Source of the DNA: Anaeromyxobacter paludicola | GTDB taxonomy: Bacteria > Myxococcota > Myxococcia > Myxococcales > Anaeromyxobacteraceae | Assembly: GCF_023169965.1 (NCBI RefSeq) | Contig: NZ_AP025592.1 | Location: 2,728,001-2,792,000, forward strand | DNA: 64,000 nt | Direction: 5' to 3' | In this document: in pieces, positions 53,443 to 61,149 of the stretch | How the letters are laid out: each line of letters opens with the position of its first letter | How positions within the stretch are numbered: the stretch's first letter is position 1 | Made by a program: the position numbers and the translations under genes | The notes under the pieces: generated by a model | Database searches by the model: none | What the model saw: only the letters and a program-made list of their open reading frames with translations | Told to the model about the DNA's origin: nothing

Positions 53443-54267
53443 TCACGCGGCCGGCAGCAGCGCCCGCACGATCTCCGGCAGCCGCTCGGAGGCGCTCCCG
53501 CGGGCGAAGAAGCCGCGGCCGCTCCGCTCCGCCAGCTCGGCGAACGGGTTCGGCTCGGGGTTCACGTCCACGAGCGCGATCTGCCGCCGGAAGGCGAGCT
53601 GGCCGATCTGCATGGGCAGGTTGGTCGCGCCGCTCGTGCCGACCACCAGGAGCAGGTCGGCGGACCAGGCGGCGCCCAGCGCCGTGTCCATCCGGTAGTG
53701 CTCCTCGTCGTAGCACTCGTCGAACCAGAGCACGTGCGGGCGCAGCCAGCCGCCGCAGCGCGGGCAGGCGAGCCGCGCGCGGTCGGCCGCGGTGAACGGG
53801 TCCGCGGCCCCGCGCCGGCCCATGTCGGGCAGCGGCAGGAGCCCGGGGCAGCCCTGGGCGCAGCGCACCCAGGCGGCGTCCCCGTGGATGCAGCAGGTGC
53901 GGGCCTCGGACGAGCCGGCGCGCCGGTGCAGGCCGTCGATGTTCTGGGTGACGAGCGTGAAGCGGTCGCCGAGCCCGCGCTCGAGGGCGACGAGGGCGCG
54001 GTGCCCCTCGTTCGGCAGGGCGTCCTTGCAGACGCCGAACCGGTAGAGGTACCAGCGCCAGACCTCGTCCGGCGCGCGCTCGAACATCTCGAGCGTGGCC
54101 ATCTCCTGCGGCATGTAGTTCCGGGAGCCGACCACCCAGTAGCCCTCCGCGCCGCGGAAGGTGGGGATGCCGCTCTCGGCGGAGATGCCGGCGCCGGTGA
54201 GGACCACGACGCGGCCGCGGCGCGCGCGCACCGGCTCGAGGACCGACTGCAGGGCAGGTTCCATCAC
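53443..54267 (-). CDS. Sir2-family NAD-dependent protein deacylase
   Basis: 274 residues. Removes acyl groups from protein lysines using NAD+. Motifs in order: VVLTGAGISAESGIPTFRGAEG, LVTQNIDGLHRRAGS (NAD and substrate pocket), IHGDAAWVRC with the catalytic His of HGD, a Cys4 zinc site CAQGC ... CPRCGG, then LRPHVLWFDECYDEEHY and VVGTSGATNLPMQIG. The CxxxC spacing at the first knuckle differs slightly from CxxC types. Lies between a metallophosphoesterase and the MshEN gene, with no clear operon. Confidence 0.94.
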   Translation of the reverse strand: MMEPALQSVLEPVRARRGRVVVLTGAGISAESGIPTFRGAEGYWVVGSRNYMPQEMATLEMFERAPDEVWRWYLYRFGVCKDALPNEGHRALVALERGLGDRFTLVTQNIDGLHRRAGSSEARTCCIHGDAAWVRCAQGCPGLLPLPDMGRRGAADPFTAADRARLACPRCGGWLRPHVLWFDECYDEEHYRMDTALGAAWSADLLLVVGTSGATNLPMQIGQLAFRRQIALVDVNPEPNPFAELAERSGRGFFARGSASERLPEIVRALLPAA

Positions 54268-54317
54268 CGCCCCATTCTAGGGGCAGGGCGGACGCGGCGC
54301 CGGGGACCGGGCGGGCG

Positions 54318-55340
54318 CTACCGGCGCGACAGCGCCTGCGCCACCTCGGCCGGCGTGACGACCTTCTTGTCGAGGAGCAGCCGGATCAGCCCCGCCGCGA
54401 GCCGCTGCGGCGACAGGATGGCGGGGTCCACCGGCTCGCCGCGGGCGAGCTTCAGCACCGCCTCGACGAGGAGCTGCTCGCCCGGGGCGAGCGGCCGGCC
54501 CGCGGGAGGCTCCGCCGGCGCGAGCTCGCTCACGTCGAGGATCTCGTCCTCGTCGAACAGGTCGAGCGGCGGGCGGGCGCCCACGCCGGCCGGGGGCGGC
54601 GCGAGCCGGGCGGGCGGCGGCGGCGCGGCGCGCACCGGCGCGGGAGCGGGCGCGGGCCGGGCGAACGCGGCCGGTGGGGTGACGGCGCGCGGCGCGGGCG
54701 CGGGTGGAGCCGGGGCGCGCGCCGGGGGCGCCGGCGGGCGCGGCGCGGGGGCCGCCGCGGGCGGCTGGCGCGCCATCTCGTCGAAGAAGCTCTGGAGCGA
54801 GCCGAAGGGATCGGTGGTCGTCTCCATCTGGAGGGGGGCCGGCTCCGGATCGGTCTCGAGCGTGATGGGCTCGACCGTCCGCTCCGCCTCCTCCTCGGCG
54901 TAGTAGAAGCGCCGGATGGCGTCGTAGACCTCGCGGTCGCCCGCGAGCGCCACCTTGATCCGCTTGCCGGTCCGGAACGAGAGCTCGTCCACCGCGGCGA
55001 TGTTGGAGGGGTCGCTCATCGCGATGGAGAGGCTGCCCGTGTCCACCGCGAACGGCAGGAAGGTATGGCGCGTGGCGAGGTCGCGCGAGACGAGGGCCAG
55101 GGCGGCGTCGAGGGCCGGGCTCGGCCGCAGGTCGCGCAGGTTGACCACCTCGTAGCCGAACCGCCGCGCGAGCGCCTCGACGATGTGCGCCTCGGTGGTC
55201 ATCTTCATGTCCACGAGGGACTGACCGAGCTTCCCGCCCCAACGCCGCTGGTGGCCGAGGGCGGCCTTGAGCTGCGTGTCGTCGATGACCCCGGCTTCGA
55301 TCAACATCTCGCCGAGACGTTTCTTCGGGGGCGGGCTCAT
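54318..55340 (-). CDS. MshEN-domain (GspE N-terminal-like) protein
   Basis: 340 residues. Residues ~5-140 are an MshEN/T2SSE-N domain with KRLGEMLIEAGVIDDTQLKAALGHQRRWGGKLGQSLVDM and the paired segment FGYEVVNLRDLRPSPALDAAL and VVNLRDL plus FLPFAVDTGSLSIAMSDPSNIAAVDEL. In related proteins this fold binds cyclic di-GMP. A Pro/Ala-rich linker (~195-275) leads to a C-terminal helical domain. There is no ATPase domain, so it is a stand-alone regulator or adaptor for a secretion or pilus ATPase encoded elsewhere. Confidence 0.85.
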   Translation of the reverse strand: MSPPPKKRLGEMLIEAGVIDDTQLKAALGHQRRWGGKLGQSLVDMKMTTEAHIVEALARRFGYEVVNLRDLRPSPALDAALALVSRDLATRHTFLPFAVDTGSLSIAMSDPSNIAAVDELSFRTGKRIKVALAGDREVYDAIRRFYYAEEEAERTVEPITLETDPEPAPLQMETTTDPFGSLQSFFDEMARQPPAAAPAPRPPAPPARAPAPPAPAPRAVTPPAAFARPAPAPAPVRAAPPPPARLAPPPAGVGARPPLDLFDEDEILDVSELAPAEPPAGRPLAPGEQLLVEAVLKLARGEPVDPAILSPQRLAAGLIRLLLDKKVVTPAEVAQALSRR

Positions 55341-55372
55341 TTGGGTTCTCTCTGGAAATCCTACAGCGGCGC

Positions 55373-55388
55373 TCGACCCTGGTCGAGT
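55373..55388 (-). terminator. Possible terminator hairpin beyond exbD
   Basis: ctcgacc (55373-55379) / ggtcgag (55382-55388), perfect seven-base arms around two bases. It lies in the 127-base gap between the exbD stop (55468) and the MshEN gene start (55340). No T-run follows, so the call is weak. Confidence 0.3.
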
Positions 55389-55467
55389 CGAGCGAACGGG
55401 TCAATCGGCTGGCGACCGCGCACCCGATCGGGCCGCCCGGAGCCACTCATGCATCGAGCGGGCCTGG

Positions 55468-55929
55468 CTATTGCCCCGCGGAATCGGCCCGGGTGGCGAT
55501 GGCGAGCCGCGACAGCCCGTGGCGCCGCGCCAGATCCATGACGGCCACCACCTTGCCGTGGGCGACGCCCTGGTCGGCCTGCACCAGCACGAGCGTGTCG
55601 GGGTTCTGCTTCGCCGCCTCGTCGAGGAGCCCCGAGAGCGCCGACTCGTCCACCACCTTGCCGGCGACCACCGTGCGCCCGTCCTCGAGCACCGCGATGG
55701 CGAGGTCGTGCACCTCCTGCACCGCGTCGCTGCGGCCGCCCTTCGGCAGGTTCACCTTGAGGCCGCCGTTCTGCCCGCCCTGCTCCGCGATGGCGGTGGT
55801 GGTGACCATGAAGATGATGAGCAGCACGAGGAAGATGTCGGTGAGCGGCGTGATGTTGATGTCGGCGAAGATGCCGCCGCCCTCGCCGCCCTCGGCGTCG
55901 TCGCCGCCGCCCGGACCGCTCACGGCCAT
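55468..55929 (-). CDS. ExbD/TolR-family biopolymer transporter
   Basis: 153 residues. One membrane helix, with DINITPLTDIFLVLLIIFMVTTT, which carries the conserved Asp in the membrane needed for proton coupling, and a periplasmic domain (TAIAEQGG to end). Together with the gene at 55920 it forms an energy transducer for outer-membrane transport or gliding-type machinery. The 5' end overlaps the ExbB-like gene by ten bases. Confidence 0.93.
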   Translation of the reverse strand: MAVSGPGGGDDAEGGEGGGIFADINITPLTDIFLVLLIIFMVTTTAIAEQGGQNGGLKVNLPKGGRSDAVQEVHDLAIAVLEDGRTVVAGKVVDESALSGLLDEAAKQNPDTLVLVQADQGVAHGKVVAVMDLARRHGLSRLAIATRADSAGQ

Positions 55930-56591
55930 GGCAGGGACTCCTTCACGATCTCGAGGTACTCCTCGGTGAGGAGGCGCATCTGCAGCGAGAGCTTCTGCAC
56001 GTGCGTGTTGAGGAAGTTGAAGACCACCACCGCCTCGATGGCGACCGCGATGCCGCCGGCGGTGGTGATGAGCGCCTCCGAGATGCCGGCGGCGACGACG
56101 CTGAAGCCGCCCGCCCCGGTGACGCCCATCTGGTGGAAGGCGCGCATGATGCCGACCACGGTGCCGAAGAGGCCGATGAAGGGGGCGGTGGCGCCGATGG
56201 TGCCGAGGATCCAGAGCCGGGCCCGGAGCTTCACGTTGAGCTGCTGCCGCTCCCGCTCGACCGCCGCCGCGACCTTCTCCGGGGTCGGCCGGGCCCGCGC
56301 CGGGGGCGCCGCCGGGGCGCCGGCCGCGGGGGCGGGCGCGGTCACCAGGGCGGCGAGGAACACCTCGGCGGCGGGCGAGCCGGAGCGCTCGCACTGGGCG
56401 CGGGCGTCGTCGAGGTCGCCCCGGAAGAGCGCGCGCGTGACGGCGTCGGCGAGCCCCCGCGCCTTCTCCACGAAGCGCCAGAGGGCGATGCCGCGCTCCA
56501 GGCCCACGGCCACCGCCGCCACCGAGCAGAGCCCGATGAGCCACATGGCGACGCCGCCGGTCTTCAGGACGGTGAGGAAGTCGAGGTTCAC
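55920..56591 (-). CDS. ExbB/TolQ/MotA-family proton channel
   Basis: 223 residues from GTG 56591. Three membrane helices, with LKTGGVAMWLIGLCSVAAVAVGLERG at the start and LWILGTIGATAPFIGLFGTVVGIMRAFHQMG and GISEALITTAGGIAVAIEAVVVFNFL, the conserved TolQ/ExbB core. Pro/Ala-rich cytosolic loop (~85-105). Pairs with the ExbD-like protein. One base separates it from the DUF4292 lipoprotein gene, which precedes it in the same operon. Confidence 0.95.
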   Translation of the reverse strand: MNLDFLTVLKTGGVAMWLIGLCSVAAVAVGLERGIALWRFVEKARGLADAVTRALFRGDLDDARAQCERSGSPAAEVFLAALVTAPAPAAGAPAAPPARARPTPEKVAAAVERERQQLNVKLRARLWILGTIGATAPFIGLFGTVVGIMRAFHQMGVTGAGGFSVVAAGISEALITTAGGIAVAIEAVVVFNFLNTHVQKLSLQMRLLTEEYLEIVKESLPWP

Positions 56592-56592
56592 T

Positions 56593-57408
56593 TCAGCGCT
56601 GCTCCTGGCCGCTCCCGAGCTCGACCACCCGCGCGCCCTTCGGCGGGTTCATCTCGAAGAGCTTCGGATCGACGCGGCCGTTGATGTCGAGGTCCTCGCC
56701 CCACGTCAGCTCCACCGTGGAGCGCGCGGAGGGGGCGATGAGCTTCAGCTCCAGAGGGAATACCACGCCGGCGCGGTGGCGGCGCAGGTTGAGGTCGAGG
56801 TCGTAGGCCGGCGCGTCCTCCACCTCGCGGCCGGCGGCATCGCGGCCGAGGCGGCGGACGCGGGAGGAGCTGATGGCCGCGAGCTCGCCGACCTGGAGCC
56901 GCTGCCCGACCGCCCCCTGCGCGAGGGTGAGCAGGAGGGAGCCGTCGCCCGGCTGCACCGAGACCGGCCGGCCGGGCAGGATGGGGGCCGAGCCGCACAG
57001 GATCGTGACGAGCTCCTCGACCGGGAGGAGCACCGGCAGGAACCGCGAGACGTTCTCCGGCGTCGCCTCGCCGCGGTAGAGCACGTGCTCGCGGGCGTCG
57101 TAGAGCGCGAAGCGGCCGCCGCTCGCGACGAGCACCGCCGCGACGTTGCCGAAGAAGTCGAGGGTCTCGAGGTGGAGCCGGTCCGGCTTCTCCGCCGCCA
57201 CGAACTCCTGCAGGCCGCCCGGCACCTTCATGCCGGGCGCGTCGATGCGCACCCGCGCGCTCCCCTGCACGCTGCGCACCTTGTCCTGCGTCGCCCGCAC
57301 CGCGGCGAGCAGCGCCGCCGGGTCCTGCGACAGGTCGGGGGGCGGCGGCGCCCGCCGCGCGCAGGCCGCCGCGGCGAGGAGGAGCGCGGCGAGGAGCGGC
57401 CGCCTCAC
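56593..57408 (-). CDS. DUF4292-like lipoprotein
   Basis: 271 residues from GTG 57408, which overlaps the trans-sulfuration stop as GTGA. Lipoprotein signal VRRPLLAALLLAAAAC (lipobox Cys16). The mature chain is a LolA/LolB-like beta fold with SVQGSARVRIDAPGMKVPGGLQEFVAAEKPDRLHLETLDFFGNVAAVL, then LPVEELVTILCG and a C-terminal TVELTWGEDLDINGRVDPKLFEMNPPKGARVVEL, typical of DUF4292. Probably carries a lipid or lipoprotein in the periplasm. First of lipoprotein-exbB-exbD. Confidence 0.85.
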   Translation of the reverse strand: MRRPLLAALLLAAAACARRAPPPPDLSQDPAALLAAVRATQDKVRSVQGSARVRIDAPGMKVPGGLQEFVAAEKPDRLHLETLDFFGNVAAVLVASGGRFALYDAREHVLYRGEATPENVSRFLPVLLPVEELVTILCGSAPILPGRPVSVQPGDGSLLLTLAQGAVGQRLQVGELAAISSSRVRRLGRDAAGREVEDAPAYDLDLNLRRHRAGVVFPLELKLIAPSARSTVELTWGEDLDINGRVDPKLFEMNPPKGARVVELGSGQEQR

Positions 57409-58580
57409 GCCCGCTCCAGCGCCTGCAGGAGATCGGCGACGAGATCCTCGGGATCCTCGAGCCCCACCGAGAGGCGCAGGGTTCCCCGGTCGATGCCGGC
57501 CGCCGCCAGCTCGGCGTGGGTGGCGTGCCGGTGCGAGGAGATGACCGGGATGGAGGCGAGGCTCTCGACGCCCCCGAGCGAGCTCGCGCGCGCCACGATC
57601 CGGAGCGCGTCGTGCACGCGGCAGATGGCCTCGTAGCCGCCCTTGGCGCTGAAGGCGAGCACGCCGCCGCCGCCCCGCAAGAGCCGCTTCGCGAGCGCGT
57701 GGTCGGGGTGGGAGGGGAGCATCGGGTACGAGACCCGGGCCACCTTGGGGTGGCCCTCGAGGGCGCGGGCCACCTGCAGCGCGGTCTCGTTCTGGCGCAG
57801 CACCCGGACCTCGAGCGTCTTCACGCCGCGGACGAGGTCGTAGGCGACGGCCGGGTCGAGGTTGGCGCCGGTGGAGCGGCGCACCTTCTCCACCTCGGCC
57901 ACGAGCGCCTTCCCGCCCGCGACGACGCCGGCGAGGTGGTCCGAGTGGCCGTTCAGGTACTTGGTGGCGCTGTGGAGCACGAGGTCCACGCCGTAGGAGA
58001 GCGGCCGGAGGTTCACCGGCGTCGCGAAGGTGGCGTCGAGGATCGAGGTGAGGCCGCGGCGCCGGCAGGCGTTGGCGACCGCCGGGACGTCGGCCACCCG
58101 CGCCATCGGGTTGGCCGGCGTCTCGAAGAGGAGCGCCCGCGCGTTCGAGGGCGCCTCCTCCACGGCCTGCGCGAGCCCGGCGATGGGCGCGCTCCGCACC
58201 TCGACGCCGAACTTCGCGAGCACGTCGCGGCAGAGCCGCAGGCTCTCGCCGTAGAGCGCGTCGGAGACGAGGAGCAGGTCGCCCTGCTTCAGCACCGCGA
58301 GCAGCGCGGCGGTGACGGCGGCCATGCCGGAGGCGAAGCAGAGCGCCGCCTCGGCCCCCTCGAGCGCGGCGAGCTTCCGCTCCGCGGCGAGGACGGTCGG
58401 GTTCTCGAGCCGGCTGTAGAGCCACTTGCCGCGCGGGTCGTCGAGGTAGGCCTCCGCCGCGGCCGCGTCGGCGAAGCGGTAGGTGGTGCTGAGGTAGACG
58501 GGGACGTTGACGGAGGGGACCTCGAGCACCTCGTCCTCGCCGGCGTGGACGGCGAGGGTGCCGAGCTTCTGGGTGTTCAT
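57405..58580 (-). CDS. Trans-sulfuration PLP enzyme (cystathionine gamma-synthase/beta-lyase family)
   Basis: 391 residues. Handles sulfur amino acids through a PLP aldimine. Motifs: VYLSTTYRF and KWLYSRLENPTVLAAERKLAALEGAEAALCFASGMAA (PLP-phosphate and active-site region), DATFATPVNLRPLSYGVDLVLHSATKYLNGHSD with the Schiff-base Lys, and VESLASIPVISSHRHAT at the end. Which of gamma-synthase, gamma-lyase or methionine gamma-lyase it is cannot be decided from motifs. Coupled to the DUF4292 gene by GTGA. Confidence 0.93.
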   Translation of the reverse strand: MNTQKLGTLAVHAGEDEVLEVPSVNVPVYLSTTYRFADAAAAEAYLDDPRGKWLYSRLENPTVLAAERKLAALEGAEAALCFASGMAAVTAALLAVLKQGDLLLVSDALYGESLRLCRDVLAKFGVEVRSAPIAGLAQAVEEAPSNARALLFETPANPMARVADVPAVANACRRRGLTSILDATFATPVNLRPLSYGVDLVLHSATKYLNGHSDHLAGVVAGGKALVAEVEKVRRSTGANLDPAVAYDLVRGVKTLEVRVLRQNETALQVARALEGHPKVARVSYPMLPSHPDHALAKRLLRGGGGVLAFSAKGGYEAICRVHDALRIVARASSLGGVESLASIPVISSHRHATHAELAAAGIDRGTLRLSVGLEDPEDLVADLLQALERA

Positions 58581-58606
58581 CTGGGACGTGACCTCTCGTG
58601 CTTCCT

Positions 58607-59590
58607 TCAGAAGAGCCGATCCGCCCGCTTGCGCAGGGCGGCGGCGAGGCGCCGGGACAGCGCGTTCTCCGGCGCGACCGCGGGGGCGCGGCCGGGCTCG
58701 GAGCCCGAGACCTCCGCCAGGAGCCGGTCGAAGAGCGCGCGGTCCTGGAGGAGGACCGCGAGCCGCTCGGCCTCGCGCACCCGGGTGAGTTGATAGTCCG
58801 GCGCCAGCGCGAGCGCCCGCTCGAAGTGCGCCCGCGCCTTCGCCGCGCCCCCGCCCACGGCGGAGGGCAGGCCGGCGAGGAGGTCGCCGAGGACGCGGCG
58901 CGGACCGGCGTGGTCCACCGTCTCGTCGAGGGCCACGGCGCGGCCGAGGCCGGCGAGCACCGCGTCGCGCACGGCGAGCACGGCGGCGAAGCCGCGGGCG
59001 CGCGCGGCCTCGAGGCTGGCGTAGGAGAGCCAGTAGAGCGCCTCGGCGCCGGGGGCCTTCACCGCCGCGAGCGCCTTCTCGGGCGGCTCGCCGCCGTCCA
59101 CCGCCGCCGCGAAGGCCGGGTCCTGGGCCCGCAGCGCGCGCTCCGCCGCGCGCGCGGCGGCGTCGCAGGCGCCGGGGGTCTCGGCGGGCGCCGCGAGGGC
59201 GAGGAGCATCCAGGCGCGCGCGAGCGGGAGCTCGGCGCGGGGATCCCCGGGCCGCTCGGCGGCGGCGTCGCCGTAGGCGCGGATGGCCTCGCGCAGGAGC
59301 CCCTCGTCGGCGCGCCCGGCGAAGGCGCGATCGCCGCGCGCGAGCGCCTCGGCGAAGCGGTCGGGCGCGGGCTCCTGGCCGCCCCTCCCCGGCCCTCCCC
59401 GCCCGGCGGGGAGGGTGGACCCCGGGGTCGGCGCGGGGGCTGTTGCCGCGGAGGCTGCTGCCGCGGGCTGCGGCGCCTCGCCGTCGGTCCCCTCCCCCGC
59501 GCCGCGGGGGAGGGCGAGGGAGGGAGTGGCCGCGACGAGCCAGGCGGCCCCCGCGGCCGCCAGCGCGGCGCGACGCGACCTCGCGGCCAT
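58607..59590 (-). CDS. TatT-like TPR protein with repeat-encoded linker
   Basis: 327 residues. A signal-like N-terminus (AALAAAGAAWLVAATPSLA) is followed by ~55 residues encoded by two palindromic repeats (59371-59535), then TatT-type helix pairs: RFAEALARGDRAFAGRADEGLLREAI, EALYWLSYASLEAARARGF, AVALDETVDHAGPRRVLGDLLAGLP, ARAHFERALALAPDYQLTRVREAERLAV and LRKRADRLF. It matches the TatT protein at 6556 in the YW, DETxDH and final (R)xxLF positions. It has no lipobox Cys. No TRAP gene is nearby. 26 bases upstream of the trans-sulfuration gene. Confidence 0.82.
   Translation of the reverse strand: MAARSRRAALAAAGAAWLVAATPSLALPRGAGEGTDGEAPQPAAAASAATAPAPTPGSTLPAGRGGPGRGGQEPAPDRFAEALARGDRAFAGRADEGLLREAIRAYGDAAAERPGDPRAELPLARAWMLLALAAPAETPGACDAAARAAERALRAQDPAFAAAVDGGEPPEKALAAVKAPGAEALYWLSYASLEAARARGFAAVLAVRDAVLAGLGRAVALDETVDHAGPRRVLGDLLAGLPSAVGGGAAKARAHFERALALAPDYQLTRVREAERLAVLLQDRALFDRLLAEVSGSEPGRAPAVAPENALSRRLAAALRKRADRLF
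59371..59535. repeat. Composite palindromic repeat (type A + type C) inside the TatT-like gene
   Basis: Type A unit 59371-59420 (ccctccccgcccggcgggga stem) and type C unit 59481-59535, separated by ~60 bases. Same order and orientation as 10191-10362. Read on the minus strand it yields PSLALPRGAGEGTDG and STLPAGRGGPGRGGQEP, between the signal sequence and the helical domain. Confidence 0.78.
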
Positions 59591-59598
59591 CCGCTCCC

Positions 59599-60684
59599 TC
59601 AGCGCCTCTTCCTCGCGGACGGCTTCTTGCCGGGCGCGCTGCGGCCGGCCCGCGAGGCCGGCTTGAGCGGCGGCAGGGAGCGGGCCGGCTTGGGGCTCGC
59701 CGGGTGCGGCTTCGGCTTGCCGTGCGCGCTCGGGCGCGGCGGGGACTTGGCGGCCGGGCGGGCCGGCGGCTTCGAGGGCCTCGCGGCCTTCTTCGGCGCG
59801 GGCCGCGCCGCCACCGCCTTCGCGAGCCCCGGCGTCTTCGCGACCGGACCCGCCTTCGCCGGCGGAGCGGGGCGCGCCTTCGCGGCCGGACCCGGCTTCG
59901 CGACCGCCGCCGGCTTCGCGGCCGGAGCCGGCTTCGCCGCCGGGACGGGCTTCGCCGCCTGGACCTTCGGGGCCGCGGCCGGCTTCGCCGCGACCACCGG
60001 CCTCGCGGGGAAGGCCGGCTTCGACACGGCGGCGGGCCTGGCGGGGGCGGGCGCCTTGGCGGGCGGGCCGGCCTTCGGCGAAGGCCTCGCGACCGCGGAC
60101 GGGGTCGGGGCCGGCTTCGCCGCGGGGGCGGGCGCCGGGGCCGGCTTGCGCGGCGGCGGGTGCAGCTTCGCGAGCCGCGCCGCCTCCTCGGCCTCGGTGA
60201 CCACGAGCGGCGGCTGGCCGGCGTGCTGCCGGGCGTCGTCGTCGGCGTTGTAGTAGAGCTGCGCCGTGACCTGCCCGCGGAGCACGAGCTCGCCGCGCTG
60301 GTTCTCCACCCAGACCTCGAGGTCGGCGAGGTAGGTGCCCGGCTCGCCGAAGCGGCGCTCCACCACCTTGCCGCGGCAGGTGAGCACGTCGCCCGGCCAG
60401 ACGATCTTCACGAAGCGGGCGCTGAAGCGGCGCAGGCGCGCGGCCCGCAGCCAGTCCACCACCAGCTCGCCGACGAAGCCCATCGCCAGCATCCCCGGCA
60501 CGATGACGCTCGGGAACCCGGCGTTGCGGGCGTGCGGCTCGTCGATGGAGAGCGGGTTGAACTCGCCGGTCGCGCCGGCGTACCGCGCGCTCTGGATCCG
60601 GTCGATGGGCGGCTTCACGAGGGGCGGCAGCTCGTCGCCGACCTTCACCGCCTCGAAGTAGAGCTGTCGCGCGAGCAGGCTCAT
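59599..60684 (-). CDS. MaoC/hot-dog-domain protein with long Lys/Pro/Ala tail
   Basis: 361 residues. Residues ~1-150 are a MaoC-like hot-dog domain: ARYAGATGEFNPLSIDEPHARNAGFPSVIVPGMLAMGFVGELVVDWL is the usual hydratase motif, but the catalytic Asp and His of GDFNPLH are replaced by Glu and Ser (GEFNPLS). Residues ~170-361 are almost only Lys, Pro and Ala (PAAKPAP, KAGPPAKAP, KPKPHPASPKP), like the tails of histone H1 and of bacterial H1-like proteins. It is five bases from the partner MaoC gene at 60689, as in HadAB pairs. The tail suggests binding to nucleic acid or an acidic surface, which is an inference. Confidence 0.88.
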   Translation of the reverse strand: MSLLARQLYFEAVKVGDELPPLVKPPIDRIQSARYAGATGEFNPLSIDEPHARNAGFPSVIVPGMLAMGFVGELVVDWLRAARLRRFSARFVKIVWPGDVLTCRGKVVERRFGEPGTYLADLEVWVENQRGELVLRGQVTAQLYYNADDDARQHAGQPPLVVTEAEEAARLAKLHPPPRKPAPAPAPAAKPAPTPSAVARPSPKAGPPAKAPAPARPAAVSKPAFPARPVVAAKPAAAPKVQAAKPVPAAKPAPAAKPAAVAKPGPAAKARPAPPAKAGPVAKTPGLAKAVAARPAPKKAARPSKPPARPAAKSPPRPSAHGKPKPHPASPKPARSLPPLKPASRAGRSAPGKKPSARKRR

Positions 60685-60688
60685 CCGT

Positions 60689-61126
60689 TCACCCTCGCCG
60701 GAGCACGAGCGTCTGCCGGGCCCGGAACAGCAGCGCCCCGCTCGCGTCGCGCCCCTCGTCCTCGATCACCAGCAGCTCCGCCGGACCGCTCGGCCCCGGC
60801 CGCTCCGAGACCTCGGCCACCCGGCTGCGCACCGTCACCCGGTCGCCCGCCACGAGCGGCCGGCCGTACTCGAACGACTGCTCGCCGTGCAGGAACGAGC
60901 CGGGGTCGAGCCCGAGCGACTGCCGGAAGCGGTCGTTCCCGGCCAGCACCGACGGGAAGGTGGGCGGGGTGGCGAGCGCCGCGAAGCCGGCCGACCGGGC
61001 CGCCGCCTCGTCCTCGTAGATGGGGTTCTGATCGCCGATCGCCTCGGCGAAGCGGCGGATCGCGCCGCGCTCCACCTCGACCGTGACCGGCTCGCTCTCC
61101 CGGCCGACGAGTGACCTGTCGAGCAT
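60689..61126 (-). CDS. MaoC N-terminal (HadA-like) hot-dog protein
   Basis: 145 residues from ATG 61126. FAS1-type dehydratase N-terminal domain: RFAEAIGDQNPIYEDEAAARSAGFAALATPPTFPSVLAGND is close to the GDxNPxYxDE of HadA-like subunits, and FLHGEQSFEYGRPLVAGDRVTVRSRVAEV the hot-dog beta edge. In HadAB dehydratases this subunit binds the substrate while its partner carries the catalytic pair. It precedes the tailed MaoC gene by five bases. Substrate unknown. Confidence 0.88.
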   Translation of the reverse strand: MLDRSLVGRESEPVTVEVERGAIRRFAEAIGDQNPIYEDEAAARSAGFAALATPPTFPSVLAGNDRFRQSLGLDPGSFLHGEQSFEYGRPLVAGDRVTVRSRVAEVSERPGPSGPAELLVIEDEGRDASGALLFRARQTLVLRRG

Positions 61127-61149
61127 CCGCGTTCTCCTCTCCCGGACGG

